Shown one piece after another: positions 45,012-56,063 of a stretch of 64,000 bases of DNA. The notes under the pieces were generated by a model. The model made no database searches. It was not told the origin of the DNA and saw only the letters and a list, made by a program, of their open reading frames with translations. The translations under genes were made by a program, and so were the position numbers. Each line of letters begins with the position of its first letter. The first letter of the stretch is position 1. The stretch is taken from positions 310,001 through 374,000 of the forward strand of contig JACKQL020000046.1 of NCBI GenBank assembly GCA_018296165.2. The letters run 5' to 3'. This stretch comes from Termitomyces sp. T153 (Eukaryota; Basidiomycota; Agaricomycetes; Agaricales; Lyophyllaceae).

Positions 45012-45579
45012 CACAGACGTAGTTATTTGCAAGGCCCGGCTCAGCTCAAAAGCCCGGGATTGGGACAGGCTCACGAGCGCCAGGGCTTTCCAAAGCTCTG
45101 AGCCCGAGCCCTGAGCCCTCATCAAGGGCCGGCCCAAGCCCGGGCTACGATAAAATGGGAATGATGCTAAATATCTTGAACAATCAACCATGAGAAGGAT
45201 AAGAAAAACATAATGATCAATATTTGCAAAAAGTAAATACGTTATTCAGAGGTATGTTGAAAGTTTTCGAAAAGTTTGTCGCACCTCAGGCCTCAATACA
45301 ATACATTATAACTAATGTCACGTGATATTGATTTTATGTCGGAGCTACTGATTTCTGATTTCTAAGTCGGCGAAGGGGTTGGCGCCGGAATTTTTACACT
45401 AATACCAGTACTAGAGATAATGAAGTGAAGTGCTGTATAATATAATTATTGTAGGAAAAGTGATGAGCTAGAGAAATTCAGCAAAAAAGCCCCCGGCCCA
45501 AGGGCTTCTACGAAGCAGTGAAGCCGGTCTTTGAAAGCCCGACACGGCTCGGCCCAACGGCTCAAGGCTCAGGAGCACG
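45012..45579. mobile_element. Possible non-autonomous hAT-like element
   Basis: A 568-bp noncoding stretch bounded by the 8-bp direct repeat ATTGTCTA (45004-45011 and 45580-45587), the target-site size of hAT transposons. Both ends carry GC-rich subterminal motifs (cccggctcag, ggcccaagcccggg; gggccgagcc on the other strand), including gggctttccaaag against gggctttcaaag in inverted order. The centre is AT-rich. The outermost bases do not form a clean terminal inverted repeat, which weakens the call. Confidence 0.4.
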
Positions 45580-45866
45580 ATTGTCTATCGCTCAGGACAT
45601 AAAAGTATTCAAGTCGGGTTCGGAATTTGTTCGGATCAGGTTTTCACACTAATGGCATGAAGTGTGAAAGCAAATTTACTATATAATTAATAAGGCTTAA
45701 TAAAGTACCACTGGCATATATATCGCATCGTCAGAGGCCTCATATACCCGTCCTGCTCCAGCTATACTGCTGCTCTTTCTTCCAGAACAAAACATTCATT
45801 GGCAACAGGTCCATCTCTTTGTCCGTTTTTTGCAAGGTCACGCGCCGAGCGAGTACTCGGCGATAC

Positions 45867-47514
45867 ATGTCTCCGGTCAACAGGGCCTTGAGGCACATTT
45901 CTAGACCTGCCAAGTTGTCATCGATCATCTCCACCTCATCTCCCTACCAATCTTTGCGGAACTCCACTACCTACGCAACAACGATGCGCCCTCTCACTCT
46001 TGACTCGCTCAACCCCGTCGTAAAGAATGTCGAGTATGCCGTGCGCGGCGAACTGGCAATCAAGGCCGAAGCATATAGAGTCAAGTTGAAGGAGAACGAT
46101 CACGGACTACCCTTTGACAAAGTCATTTCATCCAATATCGGGAACCCGCAGCAGAAGGGTTTGGACCAGCCACCGATCACCTTTACTAGACAGGTATGTT
46201 GTCGTACTATTAGGATGAATGGACATCTCATTGTCTCATTGTCAGGTGGCTGCACTCACGGAGTGGCCTGCGCTTGCTGAGCTCGCTCCGAATGCGTTCC
46301 CTCAGGACGTTATCGCTCGTGCTAAGGAGCTAATAGACGAACTTGGCTCCGTCGGTGCCTACTCACATAGTCAAGGTGTACCCTTGATCCGAAACAACGT
46401 TGCGAGGTTCATTGAAGGTATTCTCACTATCCCTCTCGTTACTTACTCTCTGAACATCCATTTATCAGATCGTGACGGATACCCCTCCAGTCCTAACAAC
46501 ATCTTTCTCACTGCTGGCGCATCCGCCGGTGTCTCTCTTCTTCTCTCTATGCTTATTGCATCTCCCAATTGCGGAGTCCTGATCCCTATTCCCCAATACC
46601 CATTGTATACTGCTGCCCTCGCGCAATTCAACGGCAGAGCCGTTCCTTACTATCTCGATGAATCATCTGGCTGGTCCACCTCTGTTGCTTCTGTCGAGGC
46701 CGCGATCGAGAAAGCGTCGAAAGAGGGCACTGAGACCAAGATACTGGTCATCATCAACCCTGGTAATCCCACCGGCGCGCTCCTCAATGAGGAGACGCAA
46801 ATCAAGCTCGTCGAGCTGTGCGAGAAGCACTCGCTTGTACTTCTCGCAGACGAAGTGTACCAAGATAACCTCCACCAACGTGACCAATACCCCTTCACGT
46901 CGTTTAAGAAAGTCGTCATGAAGACTCAATCGCCTATACCTCTCTTTTCATTCCACTCCATCTCGAAAGGCGTGTTCGGGGAATGTGGCAGACGCGGAGG
47001 ATACTTCGAGTGTACGAACATCAGCGAGGATATTATCGCTCAGATCTATAAGATGGTCTCTGTGGGCTTGTGCCCGCCTCTATCCGGCCAGATCGGGGTG
47101 GACTGCATGATCCGCCCACCCAAACCCGGCGAAGAAAGTTACCCTCTCTGGGAGAAGGAAACAAACACCATCCACGAATCGCTTGCCTCGCGTACAAAAA
47201 TCATGGCGGAGCGTCTGAATTCCTTACCTGGTGTAAGCTGCGTTGATTCTCCCGGAGCGCTATACCTCCATCCGAGGATCACCCTATCGGAGAAGGCGGT
47301 GAACGCTGCGAGGGAGGCAGGAAAGGAGCCTGATGTATTCTATGCGCTGGGGTTGTTGGATCACACAGGGATTTGTGTCACACCGGGGAGTGGGTTTGGT
47401 CAAAAGGAGGGAGAATGGCATTATAGGCTTACGTGTTTGTGTCCTGGCACGGAGGAGTATGTGCATAAGCTGGCAGAGTACCATCGAGAGTTTGTGGAGA
47501 AGTATGGGTTGTAA
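45867..47514 (+). CDS. ALT1: Alanine aminotransferase (PLP-dependent)
   Basis: A 514-residue protein from three exons (45867-46193, 46246-46417, 46469-47514; 1545 nt). It interconverts alanine and 2-oxoglutarate with pyruvate and glutamate. Visible: LTLDSLNPVVKNVEYAVRGE and SNIGNPQQKGLDQPPITFTRQ-type N-terminal block, YSHSQGVPLIRNNVARFIE, NNIFLTAGASAGVSLLL, VIINPGNPTGALL, LLADEVYQDN, and SISKGVFGECGRRGGYFE with the PLP lysine. Two in-frame starts exist. ATG 45867 gives an Arg/Ser-rich, acid-free lead (MSPVNRALRHISRPAKLSSI) that looks like a mitochondrial presequence. ATG 45984 gives MRPLTLDSL, the cytosolic form. Dual targeting is inference. Confidence 0.93.
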
Positions 47515-48054
47515 GGCGATGGAGAAGATCCTGATCCTAGTCAATTAGAAGGCGGCGGCGATTAGATATATCCCTACTCACATATACACATTGATACACG
47601 TACACGATATATACTTGTGATACAGCGAATATATATGCCTTGTAGATTTACATAAAGATTCATTCATGAATGTGATGTTCAAGTGACTTTTCCAAACGTT
47701 TGAATCGTGAGCTATTCGAAAATTTCGTGTTCAGATTCGGATTTCCAGGAAGCGCAGTTGGGAGATGATCATTGTGTCCTAGCGTTCCAGCGTTCCCTAT
47801 AAGCCACACAATCATGTCATTTAGCTAATGTTGGTCAGAAGTCTGCCAATGTGGCGTCAGAACTGGGTACAAAGTTCCTGGGTGCGTTAATAAACTTGGA
47901 AGGAATTTGCAAGTGCCAAGGCGAGAGGAAGACGCACCCATACAAAACCTGGGTCTAGGGGTACAAGAATATAGACGCTGAAAAAACGGGCGAGACGTGG
48001 CGAGGTCAAGAATCACAATCAAGGTTTATAACATCCATCGACCGCGGATTGTCC
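47515..48054. other. Intergenic, nothing recognised
   Basis: The 3' flank of the aminotransferase gene, AT-rich near 47560-47680; no gene supported. Confidence 0.45.
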
Positions 48055-48385
48055 TCATCCACATCCAGCTGCTTGCAATTAATCATTGACATTCTTCGCC
48101 TTCGCCTTTTCCTTCCTCGCACCCGTCGTCCTCTTCATCGATGGCTCTCCCTTCCCGATACTTCAGCTCCGCCCACTTCTCCTGCCCCCTCTGCGCCACT
48201 GCGTCTTGCGACCCTCGCTCGTGCACTCTTCCCCGTCACGCGATCAGCCATATGCGCCGCCGCCTCAACTTAGTCGGGGCCATCTGTAGTAGCCGTCTTG
48301 CTTGGAGAAATGCGCCTTTCTTTGGGTTGGAGACGGATTTCGGAAGCAGACGCAGACGCGTTGTGAGGTGGTCGTAGTGTGTTAC
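48055..48385 (-). pseudogene. Inverted relic of the TFIIIC subunit gene, last exon
   Basis: The plus strand here parallels the reverse complement of 41150-41530. Shared blocks include cgtcgtcctcttcatcga, gtgcactcttccccgtcac, gatca-ccatatgcg and ttggggtggagacgga-type ends. Many substitutions and indels break the frame. No first or second exon is seen. It sits about 140 bp beyond the 3' end of MAK21/NOC1. Confidence 0.78.
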
Positions 48386-48526
48386 CGGTCCTTACCCAGT
48401 CACAAAGCCCTTACGCTTCGGCTCGTGCTGCCCTTACTGTAACTAATCAAGTGTCAACATTTCGAACGAGCTTTGAGAATATGTACCAGATGGGTCGAGT
48501 TACACTTAGACATATAAATATCATAA

Positions 48527-51500
48527 CTAGATATCATCCTCTGGTCCATCCTCAATCATTTTCGCGTAGTCTTCATAGCTGGCGAACGTCGGTAGCGTCT
48601 TCAGCTTCTTCCTCTGTTCACGTGATGTATCTTTCCGCTTTCGTTTTCTCCCACTTCCTTCATCTTCGATACCACCCCACTCCTTGTCGGCAGCTTCAAC
48701 GGCACCCTCCTCATCTGAACCGTCCCAATCAATGAGACCATCGGGAATGTCGTCGTCAAGGGGTATAAGATCCTCATTATCCGAACCCTCGACCAGGGAA
48801 AAGCCATCCTCCTCCTCCTCCTCCTCCTCCTCCTCCTCCTCCTGGGTTGCAGGAGCTTCATCTTCACTATTATCGTCCATGTCAAAGTCCGAAGGAAGAT
48901 TGTCATCACCCTCACTATCCTCCAAAAGGTCCTCGTCATCATCCGCGGCTTTGGGCATGGATTGTTGCATTGCCTGGAAATGATGTAAATCCCTCTTGAT
49001 ACAATAGGCGAGGGACTTCCTACCTTCCAAATCTCCGCCTCGTCCTCGTCTTCATCATCATTATCATCCTCATCACCAACATCTTCTTGGCCCTCCTCAG
49101 ATTCGGTAGCATCAGCCTCCTCTCCCTGACTTTTCCTCTTGCCAACCTTGGCTGCTTTTGCCTTTTCTTTCTCACTCTTCTGAGAAAAATACTTGTGATA
49201 GAACAACTGAAGACAGCTCGTTAACATCCTCTCACATTTTCTCATAATTGAAAAGCTCGGCGCACCTGATCGACGGGTACATCTTCTGCCCGGGTTTTCA
49301 AGAACTGAGCTTCATTCATCAGCGTCGCGTCTCCCACCTCGCCCTTGAGCAACTTGACTCCCGTTCCATCAAGTCCGCTAGCAGCAGGCTGCATAGCACT
49401 GGCACCTTTCGCCTTATTTACATCCTGCTTTGCTTTTTTTGGATTCTTGTAGACGAAGCGATCCAGGAAGTGCGAGAGCGTATTCTGTGAGAGGTCGGCG
49501 CTGGCAGTAAGTGGTTGAGAAGTAAGTAATTGTCTTGCATGGAGTGAAATAGCGGGGTGATAGTGATGTAAGAGAGGCGTCTAATTGAAGTTATGAAAAC
49601 GATGGGCCCAAGAATAGTGAGGACACTGACAAGCTCCCAGATGGGCGAGGAGGACGCGTGCGCGTACTGCGGATCACGCTTCCGTGGATCGTAAGGTTCA
49701 GCTTCAGGAGTCGCAGGCTCATTTAGGATGGAGCGAAGGCCTGGCACAGTGCTGAAAAGCTGTAAAGATTGTTTCGAACCTGCGCGAAAACAGTGACAAG
49801 ACTTTCAATACGAACCTCCCCAAGAAGATATAGGCCTCCAGCCACAAACTCTGTTGCTCCACTTCCGCTGCTGGCCAACACCTGGACGAACCGTCGCACG
49901 ATCGCCTTGATGCGCTCACCATTGGTATTACCAACATCAGCCTTGATGGACTTGAACAGCAGGTTGAGATACATTGCCTGTTTAGATGATGCCGCTAGCC
50001 GAATATCATGAAGAGAGTCGTACAAAGTACGATAAAACCGATCTACGATAGATTTTGATGTTGATGTCGAAGCAGCAGAGGCAGATTGTGAAAGAGTAGA
50101 GCTGATCTGTTGAATCAGAACGAGAGCTTGCAATGATATGTTGAAGGTGGATGTATGGGTAATAAGAAAGAGAGTATCAATGTGTTTATTCAGCCTGTAA
50201 AGCGATTAGAACTTGTTGTAATGAGAAATGGGGACTAAACGTACCCACTGTCCCCTGCATCAATTTTTGCAAACGGAAGAGCACGATTCACGCCGGTTAG
50301 AATGGCAGAGATGAGCCTTGAATGGGTATCCTCGACTTCTGCAAACCCGGCTGCCCCCTTCACCTCTGTCACCTTCCCCTTTCCCTTCTTCTTGCCATCG
50401 CGGACCTTGACCCTCCCTTTCTTATCCTTCAGTACTTCGCCTTGCTCTTGCACTACAACTTCTTGTTCCACGTCCTCCACCTTCTCTGGGTCCTCCCCCA
50501 AAAGCTCCTTGAACATCTCGAAATACACTTCAATCAATTTGAGTGCAACATCACGGTCACCAGGCGTCAACACAATCTGATTGAACGTAATCATCGCATA
50601 ATATCGCGCGTGAGCATTGCCGCTTTTCTTCTCGGGCGAAGCGGATGTTGACTTGGGCTTTGGTTCGGGATCAGTAAAACGAATGTGCGTTCCTTTACTG
50701 GGAGGGAGAGACGAAACAATAGAAGGAGCAGGTGGTCGAAGGACTAGGGCAATGATTTCTCGTACAACGACGGTTTTCATGGAAGGGTGACTTTGGAGAA
50801 GCTGAAGCAGGTGGTAGGATGCACGGGAGCAAAGAGGCTTCTCTGTATCTCCCTGCGTTGATTTGAGCTTAGTATCTCATCTGCAAACAAAGTGGCGGAA
50901 ACGTACAAGTTTATTCACGAGGAGACGGAGAAGATTTTGCTCTTGCTCGGGTTTGTCTCGGAGGAAGGTGAAAAGAAGCGTTAAAGACTGAGTACGAACG
51001 TATTGCAAGGGATCTAGTGAGAGGGTCTGGAAATATGTGAGTCCTTTAAACTGCCGAAAAGTATAAAACAAGTATAAAACAAACCTCGAGGATCTGGAGG
51101 ATAGAGAAGAAATACTTCTTCAGCCAGTCCTCATAGTACCAACCGACGAGAATCTTGTCCGTGGCATCGGGATGATTCAAAGGTTGGTCACGGAAGTACC
51201 TGTGAGCATAGGAAGGAGATGAGCACTCGACCGGGCCATCCATAATTTTCGAACCTTACTTGAGCTTGCGATCAGGTGCGCCTCCACCAACCCACCAGTC
51301 CATGATGCACCGCAAGGCCTTCAAGCTCTCTTCTCTTCCACCTTTGCCTTTTCCACGTTCCGCCATGCCCTTGAGCGTTTCCAGAGCCTTGGTGTTATGC
51401 ACGGGGCTGCTCTGAACGAGAAGAGTGAGTGCGCTAAGTCTGTCTGACAAAGTACCGGATTGGATGATTTTGGAGAGAAAACTTGTTTCAGAAGACGAAG

Positions 51501-51681
51501 AGTGAGAAGATGAGGATGATTGAAAGGCCCGTATGTCGGCATCATGGAGGTCGTTTGCTTTTTTGGTGAGCGATGCAAGCTGGTCTGGTGTAATCGAAGG
51601 CAGTTTCTGTGGCGCTAAGGGCGGTATCGCAGTATACCATAGGGGAGTCGGCTCAAATACGAGCTTGGCATTTTTTTCCAT
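48527..51681 (-). CDS. NOC1: MAK21/NOC1 family 60S ribosome biogenesis factor
   Basis: Large multi-exon gene encoding a CBF/Mak21-type protein that, with Noc2, escorts pre-60S particles in the nucleolus. It starts at ATG 51681 with [20 protein letters not shown], the conserved block at which the helical repeat region begins in relatives; the usual long acidic N-terminal region is short or absent. Further: [126 protein letters not shown] (the YDPRKRDP...WE CBF signature) and [19 protein letters not shown]. The C-terminal quarter is acidic with a 12-residue poly-Glu run, ending [19 protein letters not shown]. It shares a 153-bp promoter with NOP53. Confidence 0.9.
48808..48843. repeat. NOC1: CCT trinucleotide repeat, 12 units
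   Basis: 36 bp of CCT on the plus strand, encoding poly-Glu in the acidic tail of MAK21/NOC1. Likely variable in length between strains. Confidence 0.9.
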
Positions 51682-51834
51682 CGTGTCCCACTACACCGTA
51701 GCGGGTTTTATGGCCACCGTGACCAGTCGCGTCCAAACGCAATTGGAAACTTTTGCTTGTTTATGTCTGTATTTTTACGACGTCAATCCATTTCTATATC
51801 TGACCTTCAGGAAACTTTTTAACGAGTTACGACC
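51682..51834. promoter_or_regulatory. Bidirectional promoter of NOC1 and NOP53
   Basis: 153 bp between two divergent ribosome-biogenesis genes. It contains acgacgtcaatc near 51775-51786, a CRE/ATF-like ACGTCA core, and runs of T. Joint control of the two genes is likely from position; the factor is inference. Confidence 0.55.
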
Positions 51835-53549
51835 ATGGCAAAAGCCAGTTCGACGAAAGTTGCAGGGCCTAGCACTTCAAAGAAGTCCTCTAAAGTCACA
51901 TCAGGCGCCCCATCTCAGCTCAATCAGTCGAGTCGCAAAGGCAAGCGTGCATGGAGGAAGAACATCGACATACAAGATGTAGAGCATGGTATGGAGGAGA
52001 TGCGGGCGGAAGAAAGGGTCACAGGGTGAGTTCACTTTGACACCAATGCCTTAGGATAGTGGTGTTGACTCTTTCTTCTCAGTAAAACCTTGCAAGCAAC
52101 TAGAGATCAGGATCTTTTCCAAATCGATGTTCAAGGCGACACACAAGGTTTGCTGCGTCATTCATATCACTTGAATTACTTATTATGTTGACCGGCATCA
52201 TGTTCAGTTCGAAAATCTCTGAAAAAGTTTTCACCTGCTCTCCTTACGTCTACAAAAATACTTTCTCAACGTTCTGCTGTCCCTGCTGTCTTTTCTCGAC
52301 ACTCATCGGCTACCTCGAACAAACGGAGAGCACTTGTCAGCCATGAAGAAAAGGCTAGACTCCTCAGAATTGGCAAACGCCCGCGCAAGGGGCCATTTGA
52401 CAGCATCATAGACCCTACAGAATTTGGCGCAGGGAGTGCTATGCTCGAAATAAGCGAGGCTGTCAAGAAAAGTGGGAGATACGATGTATGGACGCCTCAC
52501 TCAGAAGATGTGGAAATCAAGGACGGACTCGAAACCGTACAGCCCAAAAAGATCAAGGTACGGTCACATTGCGTCTCTCACTCTAATAATCCCGCTCATC
52601 TACCTGATATGGACAGGCACCCACTACTAAGCATGTACGGGACACAATAGAAATGCAGGCTGTCATAGAACCACATCAGGGAACTTCATACAATCCAACT
52701 ATTGAAGCACACCAAGAACTTCTTCTGCAGGCGCACCAGGCCGAGGAGCGACGGGTTCGTGAGGCGGAGAAACTTGCGCAGGTAAAGGAAAAGATGGAAA
52801 GTGCGAAGAGGGAAGCTGAGGAGGTCAACCCGGGCTTTGCATCAGGGATGAAGCTGCAGGAAGAGGTAGAGGAAGATGCGGATGAGGATGTTACAGAAAA
52901 CCGTGGGGAAGTGCCAGCAAAAAGACAGCCTGCGCGGAAAACCAAGGCGCAGCGGAAAAAGGCGGCTCAGTTACTCGCTGAAGTATGTTTTATCGATATC
53001 TATCTTATTGACTTTGTTCTGACATACACTATGTCTAATTAGAAACGCGAGTTGGCTGATCGAGCCATGCGGAAACGAATGTTGGCGGCAATACCTTCCG
53101 CAAAGACCCTACGACGGACAAATGCTCAGCTCATGTCAGCGCGAGAGGAAGAGCTGGCTCGGAAGCGCGCGGCAGAGCTGTCGAAGCTGAAGCAACACGG
53201 ACTCGCCGGGCAAAGATTGGGGAGACACAAAGTACCTGAAGGTCAGGTAGATGTGCAACTTGGCGAAGATTTGAGCGAGTCACTAAGAGCACTCAAAGTG
53301 TGTTTTTTCCCGTCGTTACCGTTTGTCAGATCTGAATGCCCTAAAAACAGCCAGAAGGGAATCTGTTTCGTGACCGATTCCTTAATATGCAGCATCGTGC
53401 GCTTGTAGAGCCTCGCGTCCTTGTTGGGTGAGTTATCATTGTATTTTTCTCGTATCCGCTTGCTGTATCTAACGAATTGGTGTAGGCCCAAGAGACGTAG
53501 AACAAAAATTGTCGAATATGAAAAACATGCATGGAAACGGTTCGAGTAG
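51835..53549 (+). CDS. NOP53: NOP53 (GLTSCR2) ribosome biogenesis factor
   Basis: A 455-residue protein from seven exons (51835-52025, 52083-52147, 52208-52557, 52617-52982, 53043-53297, 53351-53427, 53486-53549; 1368 nt in frame). Nop53 binds pre-60S particles and recruits the exosome helicase Mtr4 for 5.8S rRNA maturation. Visible: GKRAWRKNIDIQDVEHGMEE (the GKKAWRKNID block), the region RVTGKTLQATRDQDLFQID, YDVWTPHSE, PTIEAHQELLLQAHQAEERR and RKTKAQRKKAAQLLAEKREL. The end reads RNRFLNMQ-like FRDRFLNMQHRALVEPRV. Long charged coils fill the second half. The exosome subunit RRP42, which works in the same step, lies 10 kb downstream. Confidence 0.92.
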
Positions 53550-53733
53550 CGATTAGACGATTTTATATACATCCAGCTATCATGTCCAAAATTATGCTGC
53601 CACGAACATGAGGCCGAATTGCCGGGAGAACAACTATACAGTTCTTCCAGCCACAGAAACACAGCCACATGATGGTCGCAAGCAGATTGGAATTCTTATG
53701 TAAACATCGTAAGTATAGTCCTCCTCCTCCCCA

Positions 53734-54505
53734 ATGGCCGCCACCAAACCCACCAAGAAGGCTGCCTCTGGCAAACGTAGGTCTACTCTATCGTTATTTA
53801 TGGTCTCATCAATGATTTTCTCGTTCGAAACAGCCGCGCCGAAGGACAGCAAGGCCAAGGCGGCGAAAAAGGCTGCGCTCCAAGGCGTCCACTCCCATGC
53901 CTCCCGTAAAACAAGGACGTCTGCATCGTTCCACCGCCCTAAGACCCTCCGACTTGCCCGGGATCCTAAATACCCTCGCAAGTCCATCCCTCATGCACCC
54001 CGGATGGATCAGTTCAGGACGATTGTTTCGTGAGTTGTGTTTACTATTCTGTCGTACTTTGGGCAGGACAAAGGGAGGTTATCAGTTTGAAAAGTAGAAT
54101 CGGAGGCGGGGGTGGAATGGTAGTGGATCTATGTTCAGAATTCGCTTTTAACCGTGTTTTCTTAGGCCCCTGAACACGGAGTCGGCTATGAAGAAAATCG
54201 AGGAGCACAACACCCTAGTGTTTATTGTTGACATCCGGTCAAACAAGCGTCAAATCAAGGACGCTGTGAAGAAATTGTATGATGTCCAAGCTGCCAAAAT
54301 CAACACCCTCATCCGGTATGCGTATCTCATTTTTTATTATTATTGTAGAGTCCTTATATGTTATTAGCCCCGACGGAAAGAAGAAGGCCTATGTGCGCCT
54401 GACTGCTGACCACGACGCTTTGGATGTTGCCAACAAGGTGTGTTCTTTGTATCTTTATAGTAGAACTGATATTGACGATTCCTGTGCCAGATTGGCTTCA
54501 TCTAA
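53734..54505 (+). CDS. RPL25: Cytosolic 60S ribosomal protein uL23 (L23a/L25)
   Basis: A 157-residue protein from five exons (53734-53776, 53834-54029, 54166-54315, 54368-54437, 54491-54505; 474 nt). It lies near the exit tunnel of the large subunit and docks signal recognition particle. It has a basic Ala/Lys-rich N-terminal extension, then [79 protein letters not shown] and the final IGFI. The last exon is 15 nt. Confidence 0.96.
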
Positions 54506-54753
54506 ACGTTTTTGTCCTGGGACGTTTGTGGGATGTGTGATGGCCTTTACATACTTTCTTCTATGCTTTTCCCGTATGTATCATGAATCAACATGCCGAC
54601 TATCATGAACACCAACTTTCTGTCTGAGAATGTTTTTGCTGTTTTCGTGAGCTGAAGAATTTGAATGAAAATCCGTGATTGCGGATTTGAATGCGTGGGA
54701 ACTTATTTTTTTGTGGAAACTGACGCGCCGAGCTATCCGTGTCACTGTCTCTA

Positions 54754-55958
54754 ATGTTTCGAATAGCACTTGCACGCCCGCCTCGTGCGGTTTTTACTTC
54801 AATAACGCGATGGCGGCGGTTCAACTCTAACAGACCAACGTCCGTCCCATGCTGTTCATAAGAAAGTAAAGTTCCACTTATTCCTGTTTGACCTCTAGTA
54901 TTCCGCCTTCACCTTCGGACGAGTCGAAGTCCAACAAGCCTAAAGATACCAAACCTCATAAAGGCAAAGACATTGACCTCGGTGCTTTGGTCTCTGAGGA
55001 TGGGTGCGTGTCAAGTCTAGTTGGGCTTGCTAGCTTCGACTTACGATCTGTATTATTAGACTCTCATATAGCGAACTCCAGAAGTGTGTGGATACGCTTT
55101 GTAACGATTCAGCTGATAATTTAGTATACAGAGCATTGTCGAACATGTCGGAAGACGAGTTGGAGACGTTGTTCAAGGACCCACCAAGGTACGTTCCTTC
55201 ATAAACTCGGTTGTTCATTCATCTGACCTCCCTTGATCAGATTTGCAGAGACCGAGTCCGAAATGTTCGGGAAAGTGTATGTCGTTCATACTTCGCATGG
55301 GGTCATGGTTTGACCGGAATCTAGAGAAATCCTAGACGAAGGGCGTCCCACACGTCTCGACCCGGACAGTCTACCAACACCTCCACTTGAACCTGGGAAA
55401 CCATATACTGAGGAACAGTATGCAGCTTCGCTTGTCCATGGCCGTGGTGTCCACGTTCCTATCTACCACAAGCCAAAATATGGTATTCCTGCCGGGAACA
55501 TCCATTTCCGCTCGCACCACCCGGAACTACTCGACCTCTTCACGCACTTTGCAGCACACGCCGCTTCATCACTTGGTATACCTTGCTCGAGACCTGTGCA
55601 TCTGCCGAACAAACGGACGCTTTGGACAGTCTTGCGCTCCCCATTCGCGCATAAGAAAAGCCAAGAGAACTTTGAGCGTATCGTTTACAAGCGTGCATTG
55701 AAGGCGTGGGATGCGGACCCGGAGGTCATTGATAGGTGGTTTAAGTATTTGAGAAGACATGCGATGGGTGGTGTAGGTATGAGGACGACGAAGTGGGAAA
55801 GGATGCCGTTGAGCGTTGGGAAGGCACGGATGGAAACCGTTTCAAAATTGGAATCAGTGAATGGGAAAAGGATCAAAGCATTTGGGCAGAAGATTATTGC
55901 GGCAGAGTTGGCGGCCCAGCAGAAAACAAAGGTTGCCGCGAGCACCTCGTCAGCGTAG
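54754..55958 (+). CDS. RSM10: Mitochondrial small-subunit ribosomal protein uS10m
   Basis: A 305-residue protein from five exons (54754-54839, 54899-55003, 55132-55188, 55241-55276, 55325-55958; 918 nt). The ATG at 54754 gives MFRIALARPPRAVFTSITRW, an acid-free, Arg-rich mitochondrial presequence. The core uS10 fold follows: IHFRSHHPELLDLFTHFAAH, ASSLGIPCSRPVHLPNKRTL, WTVLRSPFAHKKSQENFERI and YKRALKAWDADPEVIDRWFK. It is extended at both ends compared with bacterial S10, as usual for the mitochondrial form. Confidence 0.9.
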
Positions 55959-56063
55959 ACTGTAAGAAGTATTCAAATCTAGTTGAGATTAGATAAGATC
56001 ATGTTAATCTATTGTTCTAATATGATCGTCCTGCCTATTGTTCTGTAACTTTCTTGCTTTCCA

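Noticed and set aside
48527..49245. Arg-rich overlapping frames in the NOC1 tail
   Set aside because: They are shifted readings of the acidic GAG-repeat exons of NOC1.
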